Positions 1-8,690 of a stretch of 64,000 nucleotides of DNA are shown one piece after another. Position numbers and translations under genes: made by a program. The stretch spans positions 1 through 64,000 of the forward strand of contig NZ_RXLO01000002.1 of assembly GCF_003958645.1 (NCBI RefSeq), given 5' to 3'. The notes under the pieces were generated by a model. The model had not been told where the DNA came from and searched no databases. It saw nothing but the letters and a program-made list of their open reading frames with translations. Numbering within the stretch: the stretch's first letter is position 1; every line of letters begins with the position of its first letter. The DNA is from Chitinophaga rhizosphaerae. GTDB taxonomy: Bacteria > Bacteroidota > Bacteroidia > Chitinophagales > Chitinophagaceae.

Positions 1-272
1 TTTGAACTGACTATTTTACTCTACGTAAATTAGACGTTTCAATTTAATGTTGTCGCTAACATTACCTGTGTTTTGTTACATCTCTGTAACGTGCTGTTGT
101 TTCCAAACTTTCAAAGATCTTTCATTGGACCTCCCCGCAATTGCTGCGGTAAAATCTCAACTACTTGTTGCTTGATATCCAGGTTGCGAACCCGCAGGCC
201 TTAAGCCCATATCATCATTTCAATTTGCACACCCGAACTTTCTTCGTGAACCACCCTGTTTCGATGGGAGTG
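1..272 (-). other. rRNA operon leader (16S gene lies off the left edge)
   Basis: Read on the minus strand, this stretch follows three tandem promoters and contains no credible ORF. It carries an AGATCTTTGAAAGTTTGG stretch (103-120), which resembles the boxA-like leader sequence found ahead of 16S rRNA in Bacteroidota. It also has a perfect hairpin, GTTACA-TCTC-TGTAAC (75-90), and ends at the window edge with GTCAGTTCAAA, as expected shortly before a 16S gene. The rRNA itself is not in the window, so this is inference from leader features and promoter strength. Confidence 0.6.
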
Positions 273-304
273 CAAAGGTAGAGATGTTTTTCATTCCGTC
301 CAAA
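273..304 (-). promoter_or_regulatory. rrn promoter, proximal copy
   Basis: Minus-strand TTTG (301-304), 20 nt spacer, TACCTTTG (273-280). This is a full match to the Bacteroidota primary-sigma consensus. It is the promoter nearest the putative rRNA operon. Confidence 0.7.
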
Positions 305-440
305 TTTTTCCGAAGAAAATTTTCATCTTTTTTCGATGATCGGTTTCTTCTGAAAACCTTTGCCATCTTGCCTTTCAGCGATCCGGCGGACTATAAAAAA
401 CGATGTAAAGAACTGAAGTATTTCGTTGTTGTAGGGGGCG

Positions 441-473
441 CAAAGATAGCGAAAGTTTTTTCTTTCAACCAAA
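441..473 (-). promoter_or_regulatory. rrn promoter, middle copy
   Basis: Minus-strand TTTG (470-473), 21 nt spacer, TATCTTTG (441-448). The spacer shares GAAA-rich sequence and the CGC preceding the -7 box with the distal copy, which suggests the promoters arose by duplication. Confidence 0.68.
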
Positions 474-612
474 TTATTCCTTCACTTTTTTTTCATGCCG
501 TCCGAAGATATCCATCTTTCATCCTGCAATCCGCATCCAGCTTGATTTCCAAACAGATACATCCGTAAAGGCGCCTCATAAAGAACTTGTTGTTTTCCGC
601 GTTAACGGGTCG

Positions 613-645
613 CAAAGGTAGCGTGTTTTATTCCGTCTTTCCAAA
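613..645 (-). promoter_or_regulatory. rrn promoter, distal copy
   Basis: Minus-strand TTTG (642-645), 21 nt spacer, TACCTTTG (613-620). It lies just downstream of the truA stop codon, so it is the first promoter of the rRNA operon and is separated from truA by about 60 nt. Confidence 0.68.
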
Positions 646-703
646 TGTTTTTCGCCCGCTCCCCGAAGAAAAATACAGAAACAGCCATAGGAAAGACTTC
701 CAG

Positions 704-1456
704 CTACAAACTTTTTCCAAACGAACCTTCAGGATACTGCACTTCCATCAAACATAAACCTTGCGGCGGCACCGCAAAATCCGCCTGCGTGCAATCCTTA
801 CTTTCGATCGCGACCCTGAACTCATCCAGCGAAATCCGCTCCCGGCCCACGCGTAGCATCGTTCCCACCATCCCGCGCACCATCCCGCGCAGGAAACGGT
901 TCGCACTCACGTTATAGACTATACGCTCGCCTTCCTGCTTCCAGGCAGACTCCCGGATGGTACAATTGAACGTTTTCACCTGGGTATTCCGCTTCGAGAA
1001 CGTAGTAAAATCGCGGTATTCCATCAATATCGCGGCCGCTTCCTGCAACAGGCCCATGTTCAGGCGGTACGGGAAGAAATAGCCACGATCGCGCAGGAAC
1101 GGGTCTTTCGAAGTATATAACGTGTATTCGTAAGAACGCCCCGTGGCCGCAAAACGGCTATGGAGGCCGTCAGCAACCGGGTACACCCCTTTCACTACGA
1201 TATCCGGCGGCAAAATCGCGTTCATCTTGTATACGAACTGCGGGTGAAGCGCTTGCTCCATATCGAAGTGCAGGAAATTCTGCCGTGCGTGCACTCCCGC
1301 ATCCGTACGGCTGGAACCCGTCGTTTCCACCCGCTCACGCATAAGCACGCTGATGCCGCGGTCGATCTCCGACTGCACCGTCAACGTGTTTTCCTGCACC
1401 TGGAACCCGCTGAAACGGGCACCCATATAAGCAACTTCGATAAAATACCTGGCCAT
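704..1456 (-). CDS. truA: tRNA pseudouridine(38-40) synthase TruA
   Basis: Cytoplasmic enzyme that isomerises uridines 38-40 in the anticodon stem-loop of many tRNAs. The 250 aa protein has the usual TruA length. It shows the FSGFQ segment near residues 15-19 and the catalytic-loop signature GSSRTDAGVHA at 47-57, with Asp52 as the expected nucleophile. The C-terminal half carries the family FLRGMVRGMVGT-type segment. It stands alone: the DUF4476 gene ends 83 nt upstream and the rRNA promoters begin about 60 nt downstream. The family assignment is firm; exact target positions are inferred from the family. Confidence 0.95.
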   Translation of the reverse strand: MARYFIEVAYMGARFSGFQVQENTLTVQSEIDRGISVLMRERVETTGSSRTDAGVHARQNFLHFDMEQALHPQFVYKMNAILPPDIVVKGVYPVADGLHSRFAATGRSYEYTLYTSKDPFLRDRGYFFPYRLNMGLLQEAAAILMEYRDFTTFSKRNTQVKTFNCTIRESAWKQEGERIVYNVSANRFLRGMVRGMVGTMLRVGRERISLDEFRVAIESKDCTQADFAVPPQGLCLMEVQYPEGSFGKSL

Positions 1457-1539
1457 GATGCGCGAAAGTAGGCATTTTTAAAACGACAAATGGTGAACGG
1501 ACACATCCATTCACCATTTGACATACGCTTTTTTATCGT

Positions 1540-3099
1540 TTACCGTTTCAGCATTGCTTTGAAACGATTCTTGTAGTAATTATCGGTCAGCAAATCGGAC
1601 AATTTGGAGAAATTGTCGGAATCGTACGTCCTTGCATAGGCCGCATCCATCAGCTGGTAGCGGTTTTCGTCGGACGAGATGAGCTGGGCGAGCGCCCTTA
1701 CCTGCTCGGTACTTACGCAGGTGTTCCGGGTGCCTTTACGGAAGGCATCTACCATATCCGCGTCCGTTCTCCGGCTGTTCATCGTGCGCAGCAATTTGCG
1801 GAAGGCCTCGGTTTCCAGGACTTTCGGGCAATCACTGTTCACCATTTTCAGATCGGATTTCTTCTCTTTCGTTTCCGGCGCAGCATCATGCCAGCCTATG
1901 TTTGCGAGGCTATCGCGCGCGAGGGCTTCCCGGTCGGCGGCTTCACGGGCTGCTTTCTTTTGCTGACGGCGGGCTTCACGGGCGTCTTTCGCGCTGGCCC
2001 CCTCCTCCTCAGCAGGCACAGATCTCGGTTCCGGCACAGTGGCGGCGGGTGTAGCAGCAGGCATGGCGGCCGGTGCTTCCCCAAAATCTATGAATTCCGG
2101 CTCGGACCCTCCCTTCTTCTTTTTCGCCTTTCTCGGCTTTTCCTCCGGCGCTTTTTCTGCTACCGGCTGTTCCATGGGCGCATCTTTGGGTGCTTCTTTC
2201 GCAGCATCTCCGGCGGCGGCGGCCTCTGCTTCCTTGAGGGCTTCGTCGGCCGCAGCACGCTTTTCCTCTTCCATTACGGAGCCGAGCAATTCCTTTTCTT
2301 CTTCGGTCAGCGGATCGCGCTGGCCTTTCTTCCGTTTTTTAGCGGGCTTTTCAGGCTCGGCGGCAGGGGCCGGCACATCCACTGGCGCTTCCGTAGCGGC
2401 GGCAGGCCTGGGTTTCGGGAAATCCATCTCAGCGGGGCGATCATCCGTCACGACCTTATCCAACGATTCTGCGAAGCTGTTTTTCTTTTTTGGAGCAGTT
2501 TGCGCAACAACGGGGGTTGTGTCGGCAGGCATTTCAGCCGAAGGGGCCGGTGTTTCTTCTGCGGATTGTTCCCCGGCAGCCTTTTCTTCCGCTTTCTTTT
2601 TCGCCAGTGCGGCCTCTACATCGGCCTGCACGTTATTGATCAGCTCCTTCTGTTCGGGCGTGGCGCTATCGCTGGAAATGCGGGTTACGGCCACAGCTTC
2701 CGATTCAGCGGGCTTTTCGGCGGGTTGAGCGCCACCGGCACCGGCCGATTTGAGGGAAGCGAAGGTTTGAAGGTCGTACAGTGCCCATTCCTGGTCGCCG
2801 TTATTTTTAAGCAGGTATCCGTAATCGCGGTTACCGGCGAGACGGATGGTGAATTGTTGTTCGGGGGCTTCTCCCTTGGGGAAACCGATGGTTACCGGCA
2901 CTTTGCCGGCTTCCATTTTGGGAAGGATCACATACCCTTTCACGGAGGAGCTGAGCAGTTTTCCGTCGAGTTTGACGTAAAAAGGCTGCTGCTTTTCGTG
3001 CTGTATATATACAAAATACGACGCATCCTGCGCGGCCAGGCCCGTTGCGATGAACAGGCAGCACGCCAGATACAACAGTTTTAGTTTGATTGATTGCAT
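1540..3099 (-). CDS. secreted DUF4476 domain protein with a long charged linker
   Basis: 519 aa. An N-terminal signal peptide (about residues 1-23, ending in GLAAQ) is followed by a beta-rich N-terminal region to about 115. Next comes a very long low-complexity Ala/Pro/Lys/Glu linker (about 120-410). The C-terminal DUF4476 domain (about 425-517) contains the typical conserved Cys near its start and Tyr/Lys-rich helices. DUF4476 proteins are common and functionally uncharacterised in Bacteroidota. The gene starts 20 nt after the biotin carrier protein gene and could be co-transcribed with it, though no functional link is evident. The linker resembles periplasm-spanning spacers, but its role is unknown. 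Confidence 0.8.
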   Translation of the reverse strand: MQSIKLKLLYLACCLFIATGLAAQDASYFVYIQHEKQQPFYVKLDGKLLSSSVKGYVILPKMEAGKVPVTIGFPKGEAPEQQFTIRLAGNRDYGYLLKNNGDQEWALYDLQTFASLKSAGAGGAQPAEKPAESEAVAVTRISSDSATPEQKELINNVQADVEAALAKKKAEEKAAGEQSAEETPAPSAEMPADTTPVVAQTAPKKKNSFAESLDKVVTDDRPAEMDFPKPRPAAATEAPVDVPAPAAEPEKPAKKRKKGQRDPLTEEEKELLGSVMEEEKRAAADEALKEAEAAAAGDAAKEAPKDAPMEQPVAEKAPEEKPRKAKKKKGGSEPEFIDFGEAPAAMPAATPAATVPEPRSVPAEEEGASAKDAREARRQQKKAAREAADREALARDSLANIGWHDAAPETKEKKSDLKMVNSDCPKVLETEAFRKLLRTMNSRRTDADMVDAFRKGTRNTCVSTEQVRALAQLISSDENRYQLMDAAYARTYDSDNFSKLSDLLTDNYYKNRFKAMLKR

Positions 3100-3119
3100 A
3101 ATGATGACTGATACAAATA

Positions 3120-3626
3120 TTATTCCAGCACGATGAGCACTTCGCCTTTTTCTACGGCCTTCCGCTCGGTGACCCTGATCTCTTTCACCACCGCGTCTGC
3201 AGTGGATTTGAATACATTTTCCATCTTCATGGCCTCCAGGATGAGTACCGGATCGCCTTTTTTGATGGTTTGCCCAGGCGCTACGAGTATTTTCAACACC
3301 ATGCCGGGCATGGGCGCCTTAATATCGTTCACTTTCCTGGCGGCGGCCTGGGTAAGCCCCATGGATGCGAGGAGGCGGTCCATCGGCCCTTCGAGCCCCA
3401 CTTCGTAAACGGACTGGCCGATGCGAAGGGTGACGGTTTTCTCCGGCCGGTCGGTCCCCACAACTTCAGCAACGAAGCTCTTCCCGTCTACCAGCACGCT
3501 AAACCCGCCCGAGGGCAGGGGTTCGGCAGACCAGGATACGGGCTTCCCGTTGCACTCCGGCCTGCCATCGGCGCCGGAAAGATTTATTTCGTACGGCTTG
3601 CGGCCGTTTACGGTAGCTTTGATCAT
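3120..3626 (-). CDS. biotin carboxyl carrier protein (biotin/lipoyl domain)
   Basis: 168 aa carrier subunit of a biotin-dependent acyl-CoA or oxaloacetate-type carboxylase. The C-terminal biotinyl domain (about 100-168) has the classic EAMKMEN motif at 131-137, with Lys134 the expected biotinylation site, preceded by APMPGMV at 104-110. The N-terminal 90 residues form a beta-rich extension typical of Bacteroidota methylmalonyl/propionyl-CoA-type carrier subunits rather than AccB. No carboxylase or carboxyltransferase gene is adjacent, so the partner enzyme and substrate cannot be assigned here. Confidence 0.87.
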   Translation of the reverse strand: MIKATVNGRKPYEINLSGADGRPECNGKPVSWSAEPLPSGGFSVLVDGKSFVAEVVGTDRPEKTVTLRIGQSVYEVGLEGPMDRLLASMGLTQAAARKVNDIKAPMPGMVLKILVAPGQTIKKGDPVLILEAMKMENVFKSTADAVVKEIRVTERKAVEKGEVLIVLE

Positions 3627-3671
3627 ATAAATAACATGTCCTATCTGTACAAAAATAACAATTTTAACCGC

Positions 3672-3704
3672 TTGCGTCGTTTTTGGGCCATTTGTTTAAA
3701 TTTG
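3672..3704 (+). promoter_or_regulatory. probable promoter of the M1 aminopeptidase gene
   Basis: TTG (3672-3674), 22 nt, TAAATTTG (3697-3704). The -7 box is a full TAnnTTTG match about 48 nt ahead of the chosen start codon. It lies inside the long frame that begins at 3683, which supports the later start at 3752. Confidence 0.45.
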
Positions 3705-3751
3705 ACCCCTGCCCTCCCCGAGGGCGCTTATTTTTGAACAAATCGTTTTGC

Positions 3752-6343
3752 ATGTATTTACCAACTAAGAACATTCCGGCTATCCTGATGGCCGGGGTAG
3801 CCATGCTGGGCATCTACGCTCCCGCTTTCGCGCAAAGCGCGGCGGAAAAAGAGGACCCGCAGCTCAGCATCTACCGGGCGTCTCCCACCAAAATCAACAA
3901 TGTAGTCCACACGAAACTCAATGTACGTTTCGACTACGCCAGGCGCCACCTGATCGGCAAGGCCTGGCTGACCCTTAAACCCCACTTTTACCCGACCGAC
4001 AGCCTGACGCTGGATGCCAAAGGGATGGACATCCGTTCCGTAACCCTCGTTCAGCCGGCAGGCGCATCCGTCGTGAAATTCCCTTCTGACGGGCTTCTCA
4101 AAACCGCGCGCAGCACGCCGCTTCAGTATGTATACGACGGAAAGGAGATCCGCGTCAAACTGAACAAAACATACAGCAGCAACGATTCCTATATTGTTTA
4201 TATCGATTACACCGCCAAGCCCGACGAACTGAAAGCCGAAGGCAGCGAGGCGATCACCGATGCCAAGGGGCTTTATTTCATCAACCCCGATGGCACCGAG
4301 CCCAACAAACCTACGCAGATCTGGACGCAGGGCGAAACCGAAGCCTCCTCCGCATGGTTCCCCACTATTGACAAAACCAACCAGCGCACCACTTCGGAGA
4401 TTTCCATGACGGTCGACAAAAAGTACGTCACCCTCTCCAACGGTAAACTGGTAAGCCAGAAATCCAACGCCAACGGTACCCGCACAGACACCTGGCGCAT
4501 GGAGCTCCCTCACGCCCCTTACCTCTTCATGATGGCGGTGGGCGAATTCGCCGTTGTGAAAGACAGCTGGCGCGGGAAAGAAGTGAACTACTACGTGGAA
4601 AAGGAATATGCTCCCCACGCCAGGGCTATTTTCGGCAACACGCCCGAAATGATGACCTTCTTCTCGAAACTCGTCGGGTACGACTATCCCTGGGTGAAAT
4701 ACAGCCAGGTGGTAGTGCGCGACTACGTATCCGGCGCCATGGAGAACACCACCGCTACCATTCACGGCGATTTCGTGCAGAAAACCGACCGCGAACTGCT
4801 GGACGATGACGAACGCCTCGGCGAATCGGTGATCGCCCATGAGCTGTTCCATCACTGGTTCGGCGACCTCGCCACCTGCGAATCCTGGAGCAACCTCACC
4901 ATGAACGAATCTTTTGCCGATTACAGCGAATACCTCTGGTTCGAGCACAAGTTCGGTAAAGATGCGGCAGACGAGCACGGATATGCGGCCATGCATAATT
5001 ACATGGAATCCGCGCAATACCGTGGCGACCGCCACCTCGTTCGCTTCCATTATCACAGCCAGGAAGACATGTTCGACGCCGTTACCTACCAGAAAGGCGG
5101 CCGCATCCTCCATATGCTGCGCAATTATATGGGCGACGACGCATTCTTCAAAGCAATGGGCCTTTACCTGAAGACCCACGCATTCAAGGCAACAGAAGCC
5201 CATCACTTCCGCCTCGCAGCTGAAGAGGTTACCGGGCAGGACCTCAACTGGTTCTTCAACCAGTGGTATTTCGGCCAGGGTTACCCCACGCTCGATATTT
5301 CCTACGACTACAGCAAATCCGGCTTCGCTGGCGTAACCATCGAGCAGAAAGGCGAGAAGATCTTCGACCTGCCCATCGCGATCGATGTGTACGAAGGCGG
5401 AAAGAAGACCCGGCATAACGTGCGCATCACCGAAAAGACGAGCAATTTCAGCTTCCCGGTGAGCGGCAAGCCCGACTTCGTGAATGTGGACGGCGACAAA
5501 ATCCTCATTCTCGAAAAAACCGACCGCCGCAACCTGGCTACTTACGTGTTCCAGTATAAAAACGCCACTACCTACCGCGACCGCCGCGAAGCGATCGAGG
5601 AGTGCCTGAAACAGCAGACCAGCAATGCTGACGCACGCGCCATCGTGATCGCAGCCCTGCGCGATAAGTACGAAGGCCTGCGCGCCCTCACTATTTCCGG
5701 CCTGAAGATGGACAACAGCGACGTAAAAACCGCTGCGATCCCCGTATTGACCGACCTCGCGAAAAACGATCCCGCATCCCCGGTGCGTGCCGCTTCACTG
5801 AAGCAGCTCAGCAAACTGAAGGACCCGCAATACGCCACCCTCTTCGAAAACGCGCTGAAAGACCGCTCCTACCTCGTGGAAGGCGCCGGCCTAGTGGGCC
5901 TCGCCGATCTCGACGTGAAGAAAGCCTACGCCCTTGCCAAGACCATGGAAAAGGACGCCCGCGGCAGATTGGGTACCGCTATCGCGAATGTGTACGCACA
6001 GAATGGCAGCGAAGCAGACGTGCCCTACTTTGCCACCAATCTCGCGAACAGTACCGGCCAGGACAAGATCGGCGCAGCCATCCTGTACCTCGGCATCCTC
6101 GGCCAGATCGACAATACCGCCCTTGTCAACAAAGGCGTGACCGATGTGTACGACGCCATTACACAATTCAACAACAGCTGGGTGAACAACTACATCATCA
6201 ACCTGATGCAGCCGCTCGCCAAGAAAAAACAGGAAAAGGCCGCCGCCGCTTCAACCGGCGAGCTCCGCAACGAGCTTAGCAAACAGGCGACCCACATCCT
6301 GCAGACCGTTCAGAAAATAAAAGAACAGACGAAGGAAGAGTAA
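3752..6343 (+). CDS. M1 family aminopeptidase with C-terminal HEAT-like region
   Basis: 863 aa exported zinc aminopeptidase that removes N-terminal residues from peptides, probably in the periplasm. The start at 3752 is chosen because it begins a clean signal peptide (about 1-28, ending in APAFA); the frame is open from 3683 but that extension looks non-coding. Exopeptidase motif GAMEN is at 328-332. The zinc site is HELFH at 363-367 with the distal Glu386 in TMNESF, and a catalytic Tyr is expected further on. Residues from about 610 to the end form alpha-helical HEAT-like repeats, as in larger M1 members. A strong terminator follows at 6416. Confidence 0.92.
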   Translation: MYLPTKNIPAILMAGVAMLGIYAPAFAQSAAEKEDPQLSIYRASPTKINNVVHTKLNVRFDYARRHLIGKAWLTLKPHFYPTDSLTLDAKGMDIRSVTLVQPAGASVVKFPSDGLLKTARSTPLQYVYDGKEIRVKLNKTYSSNDSYIVYIDYTAKPDELKAEGSEAITDAKGLYFINPDGTEPNKPTQIWTQGETEASSAWFPTIDKTNQRTTSEISMTVDKKYVTLSNGKLVSQKSNANGTRTDTWRMELPHAPYLFMMAVGEFAVVKDSWRGKEVNYYVEKEYAPHARAIFGNTPEMMTFFSKLVGYDYPWVKYSQVVVRDYVSGAMENTTATIHGDFVQKTDRELLDDDERLGESVIAHELFHHWFGDLATCESWSNLTMNESFADYSEYLWFEHKFGKDAADEHGYAAMHNYMESAQYRGDRHLVRFHYHSQEDMFDAVTYQKGGRILHMLRNYMGDDAFFKAMGLYLKTHAFKATEAHHFRLAAEEVTGQDLNWFFNQWYFGQGYPTLDISYDYSKSGFAGVTIEQKGEKIFDLPIAIDVYEGGKKTRHNVRITEKTSNFSFPVSGKPDFVNVDGDKILILEKTDRRNLATYVFQYKNATTYRDRREAIEECLKQQTSNADARAIVIAALRDKYEGLRALTISGLKMDNSDVKTAAIPVLTDLAKNDPASPVRAASLKQLSKLKDPQYATLFENALKDRSYLVEGAGLVGLADLDVKKAYALAKTMEKDARGRLGTAIANVYAQNGSEADVPYFATNLANSTGQDKIGAAILYLGILGQIDNTALVNKGVTDVYDAITQFNNSWVNNYIINLMQPLAKKKQEKAAAASTGELRNELSKQATHILQTVQKIKEQTKEE

Positions 6344-6415
6344 TGGAAGGTAAGCAGCGGCAGTGCCTCCAATGGCTGCCGTTGTGCCGTTCATTCAGAT
6401 TCCGATATCCTTTTG

Positions 6416-6447
6416 GCAGCTCTCCCACCGTGGGGAGCTGCTTTTTT
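6416..6447 (+). terminator. rho-independent terminator after the M1 peptidase
   Basis: Stem GCAGCTC-CCC (6416-6426) pairs with GGGAGCTGC (6433-6441) and is followed by six T (6442-6447). Confidence 0.85.
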
Positions 6448-6500
6448 ATGGTATTTCTAAACCGGCTTTGCTATCTTCAGGGGAATAAATTCCACTGTCC

Positions 6501-7823
6501 ATGCTATCGCCCTTATTGCTCGTCGTACTATCCATTCTTTTCCTGATCGTGCTGATCATGTGGATCAAGCTCGACACTTTCATCTCTTTTATCATCGTCA
6601 GCATTTTCCTGGCGCTGGCTTGCGGGCTCAACGGGCCTGCCATCGGGAAGTCGATCACCGGCGGCATTGGGTCCACGCTGGGCTCGCTGGTTACCATCCT
6701 CGGATTCGGCGCCATGCTGGGCAAACTGGTGGCCGACAGCGGTGCGGCGCAGCGCATTACTTCCTCGATGGTCCGGATTTTCGGTACCCGGCATATCCAG
6801 TGGGGCATGGCGCTGGCAGGGCTCCTGGTAGGCATCCCCATGTTTTATACGGCGGGCTTCGTGATCGTGGTGCCGCTCATCTTTGCCACGGGGCTTTCCA
6901 CACGGCTGCCGCTACTCTACATCGGCATCCCCATGATCTCGGCACTTTCCACCGCGCATGGTTTTCTGCCACCGCACCCTTCTCCCACGGCCATCAGCCA
7001 GCAACTGGGGGCCGACCTGGGCAAAACCCTCGTGTACGGCCTGATCATCGCCATACCAACCATCGCCATCGCCGGCCCCCTGTTCGGCAGGACGCTCCGG
7101 AAAATGGAGGTGACGCCAGAACAGGGACTGATCCAGATCGAGCAGCGGCCGGACGATGCGCTTCCCGGCCTGGGCATCAGTCTTTTTACGGCACTGCTCC
7201 CGCTCATCCTCCTCACCATTACCACGGCGGTTGATCCGTTCCTGGCGGCAGACAGCGCACTTCGCCCGGCGGTGTCGCTCATCGGCGATCCGAATATCGC
7301 GATGCTCCTTTCACTGCTTGCGGCAGTATATTTATTGGGCCTCCGGCGTGGTACACCCATGAAGGCACTCATGAAGTCGCTCGAGGCGGCGTTCAAGGAC
7401 GTGGCTCCGATCATGCTTATCATCGCGGGCAGCGGGGTTTTCATGCAGGTGATCAAGGATGGCGGCATCAACACATACATCGGGCAGTCGATGCAAGGCA
7501 TTTCCGTATCCCCGCTGGTGCTGGGATGGCTCATTGCAGCAGCGATCCGTGTCTGCGTAGGATCGGCTACGGTGGCGGGCCTGACCACCGTCGGTATTCT
7601 CCTGCCCATTATACAGCAACAGCAGGTGCATCCGGAGCTGATGGTGCTTTCCATCGGGGCGGGCAGCCTCATGTTCAGTCATGTGAACGACGGCGGGTTC
7701 TGGCTCTTCAAGGAATATTTCAACCTTACCCTCAAACAAACCTTCGCCACCTGGTCGGTCATGGAAACGATCGTGTCCGTCTGCGGGCTTATCGGCGTAC
7801 TGGTATTGCAACAATTCCTGTAA
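6501..7823 (+). CDS. GntP-family permease (gluconate / D-serine DsdX type)
   Basis: 440 aa inner-membrane symporter with about 12 hydrophobic segments across its whole length. The GntP family signature region is visible around residues 120-160, including GIPMFYTAGFV and the AHGFLPPHPSPTA loop. Family members import gluconate and related aldonates; DsdX in the same family imports D-serine. The gene lies on the same strand as a RidA protein, a D-threonine aldolase/D-serine dehydratase-type enzyme and an M19 dipeptidase, which favours an amino-acid substrate. A 395-nt gap with its own promoter separates it from the next gene, so it may be a separate transcript. Family is certain; substrate is inference. 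Confidence 0.9.
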   Translation: MLSPLLLVVLSILFLIVLIMWIKLDTFISFIIVSIFLALACGLNGPAIGKSITGGIGSTLGSLVTILGFGAMLGKLVADSGAAQRITSSMVRIFGTRHIQWGMALAGLLVGIPMFYTAGFVIVVPLIFATGLSTRLPLLYIGIPMISALSTAHGFLPPHPSPTAISQQLGADLGKTLVYGLIIAIPTIAIAGPLFGRTLRKMEVTPEQGLIQIEQRPDDALPGLGISLFTALLPLILLTITTAVDPFLAADSALRPAVSLIGDPNIAMLLSLLAAVYLLGLRRGTPMKALMKSLEAAFKDVAPIMLIIAGSGVFMQVIKDGGINTYIGQSMQGISVSPLVLGWLIAAAIRVCVGSATVAGLTTVGILLPIIQQQQVHPELMVLSIGAGSLMFSHVNDGGFWLFKEYFNLTLKQTFATWSVMETIVSVCGLIGVLVLQQFL

Positions 7824-8173
7824 GCCACGGGAAGGCTGCAAGTATAACCAGGAAAAACGTTGCCATATTGTTCAGTTTTTATTGATGGTATTGATACCTT
7901 CCGAAAAATGAATGAAAATGAATGATATCGGTCATTCCGCGTAGCCGGAAGATTATTTAATTTTCATAGCGATGCAACCGGAAGCTGATAATGGAAAGAT
8001 GTGGATGGTCCGACTGGTTTCTACAGGGCCGCGCCAAGTCACGGCGAAAAATCATTGCGGGAACGCGAAACCAACATTAAACCCAGGTCCTTCAACTTCC
8101 GCCAGTTTGCTAAAACTGCAACAAAACCATGACTCGAAAGTTAACAAACTTGCAAATACTGCAAATATTTCTA
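7824..8173. other. intergenic stretch without a credible gene
   Basis: About 350 nt between the permease and the RidA gene. It contains A/T-rich sequence with short direct repeats (TGCAAATA twice near 8150-8170), but no ORF with family-like sequence and no clear terminator. The repeats lie next to the following promoter and may be regulator sites. Confidence 0.4.
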
Positions 8174-8205
8174 TTGTAATTGCAAAAAATATTGGATTAA
8201 CTTTA
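8174..8205 (+). promoter_or_regulatory. possible promoter of the RidA / D-amino-acid operon
   Basis: TTG (8174-8176), 21 nt, TAACTTTA (8198-8205), a one-mismatch match to TAnnTTTG. It sits only 13 nt ahead of the RidA start, so the transcript would have a very short leader. Confidence 0.42.
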
Positions 8206-8218
8206 AACAAATTTCGTG

Positions 8219-8683
8219 ATGACCGCAGCCGAAAACTTTGCCGCACTGGGCCATGTGCTTCCGCCGCCACCCGCGCCCAAAGGGGTTTACAAGCCCCTGC
8301 TGATCGTCGATAAATTCGTTTACGTTTCCGGCCACGGGCCGGTATTGCCCGACGGCTCGCTGCTTCGCGGCAAAGCCGGGCTGGAACTGAACGCAGACGG
8401 CGCCAGGCTCGCGGCGCAGCAGGTGGGGCTCACCATCCTCTCGACCCTCGTTTCACAACTCGGCTCCCTGAACCGCATCAAAAGGGTGATCAAAATACTG
8501 GGGATGGTCAACGCCACCCCGGAATTCGGCACCCATCCGCATGTACTCAACGGCTGCAGCGAACTGTTCGCCAAAATCTGGGGGCCGGAAAACGGCGTGG
8601 GCGTGAGAAGCGCCGTGGGAATGGGCTCGCTGCCGGATAACATCACCGTCGAGATAGAAGCTATTTTTGAATTATCAGACTGA
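8219..8683 (+). CDS. RidA-family (YjgF/YER057c) protein
   Basis: 154 aa protein of the RidA superfamily. RidA enzymes hydrolyse reactive enamine/imine intermediates such as 2-aminoacrylate, which PLP-dependent Ser/Thr dehydratases release. The sequence shows the family beta-alpha core with VYVSGHGP, the AQQVGLTILS helix, RIKRVIKILGMVN and the C-terminal VEIEAIFELS strand. It belongs to the longer subgroup often annotated as YjgF-like, and it lacks the canonical IRDV arginine segment of strict RidA, so activity is not certain. ATG at 8219 is preferred over the GTG at 8216. It sits 7 nt before the PLP enzyme gene, which fits imine clean-up. Confidence 0.85.
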   Translation: MTAAENFAALGHVLPPPPAPKGVYKPLLIVDKFVYVSGHGPVLPDGSLLRGKAGLELNADGARLAAQQVGLTILSTLVSQLGSLNRIKRVIKILGMVNATPEFGTHPHVLNGCSELFAKIWGPENGVGVRSAVGMGSLPDNITVEIEAIFELSD

Positions 8684-8690
8684 ACCATTC

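Noticed and set aside
284..568. 94-codon plus-strand open frame in the left intergenic region
   Set aside because: It overlaps two consensus minus-strand promoters, has no family resemblance and a composition like non-coding A/T-rich DNA.
3758..5416. 552-codon minus-strand open frame opposite the M1 aminopeptidase
   Set aside because: It is the antisense of a clear M1 gene. Long antisense frames are common here because of high G/C third positions.
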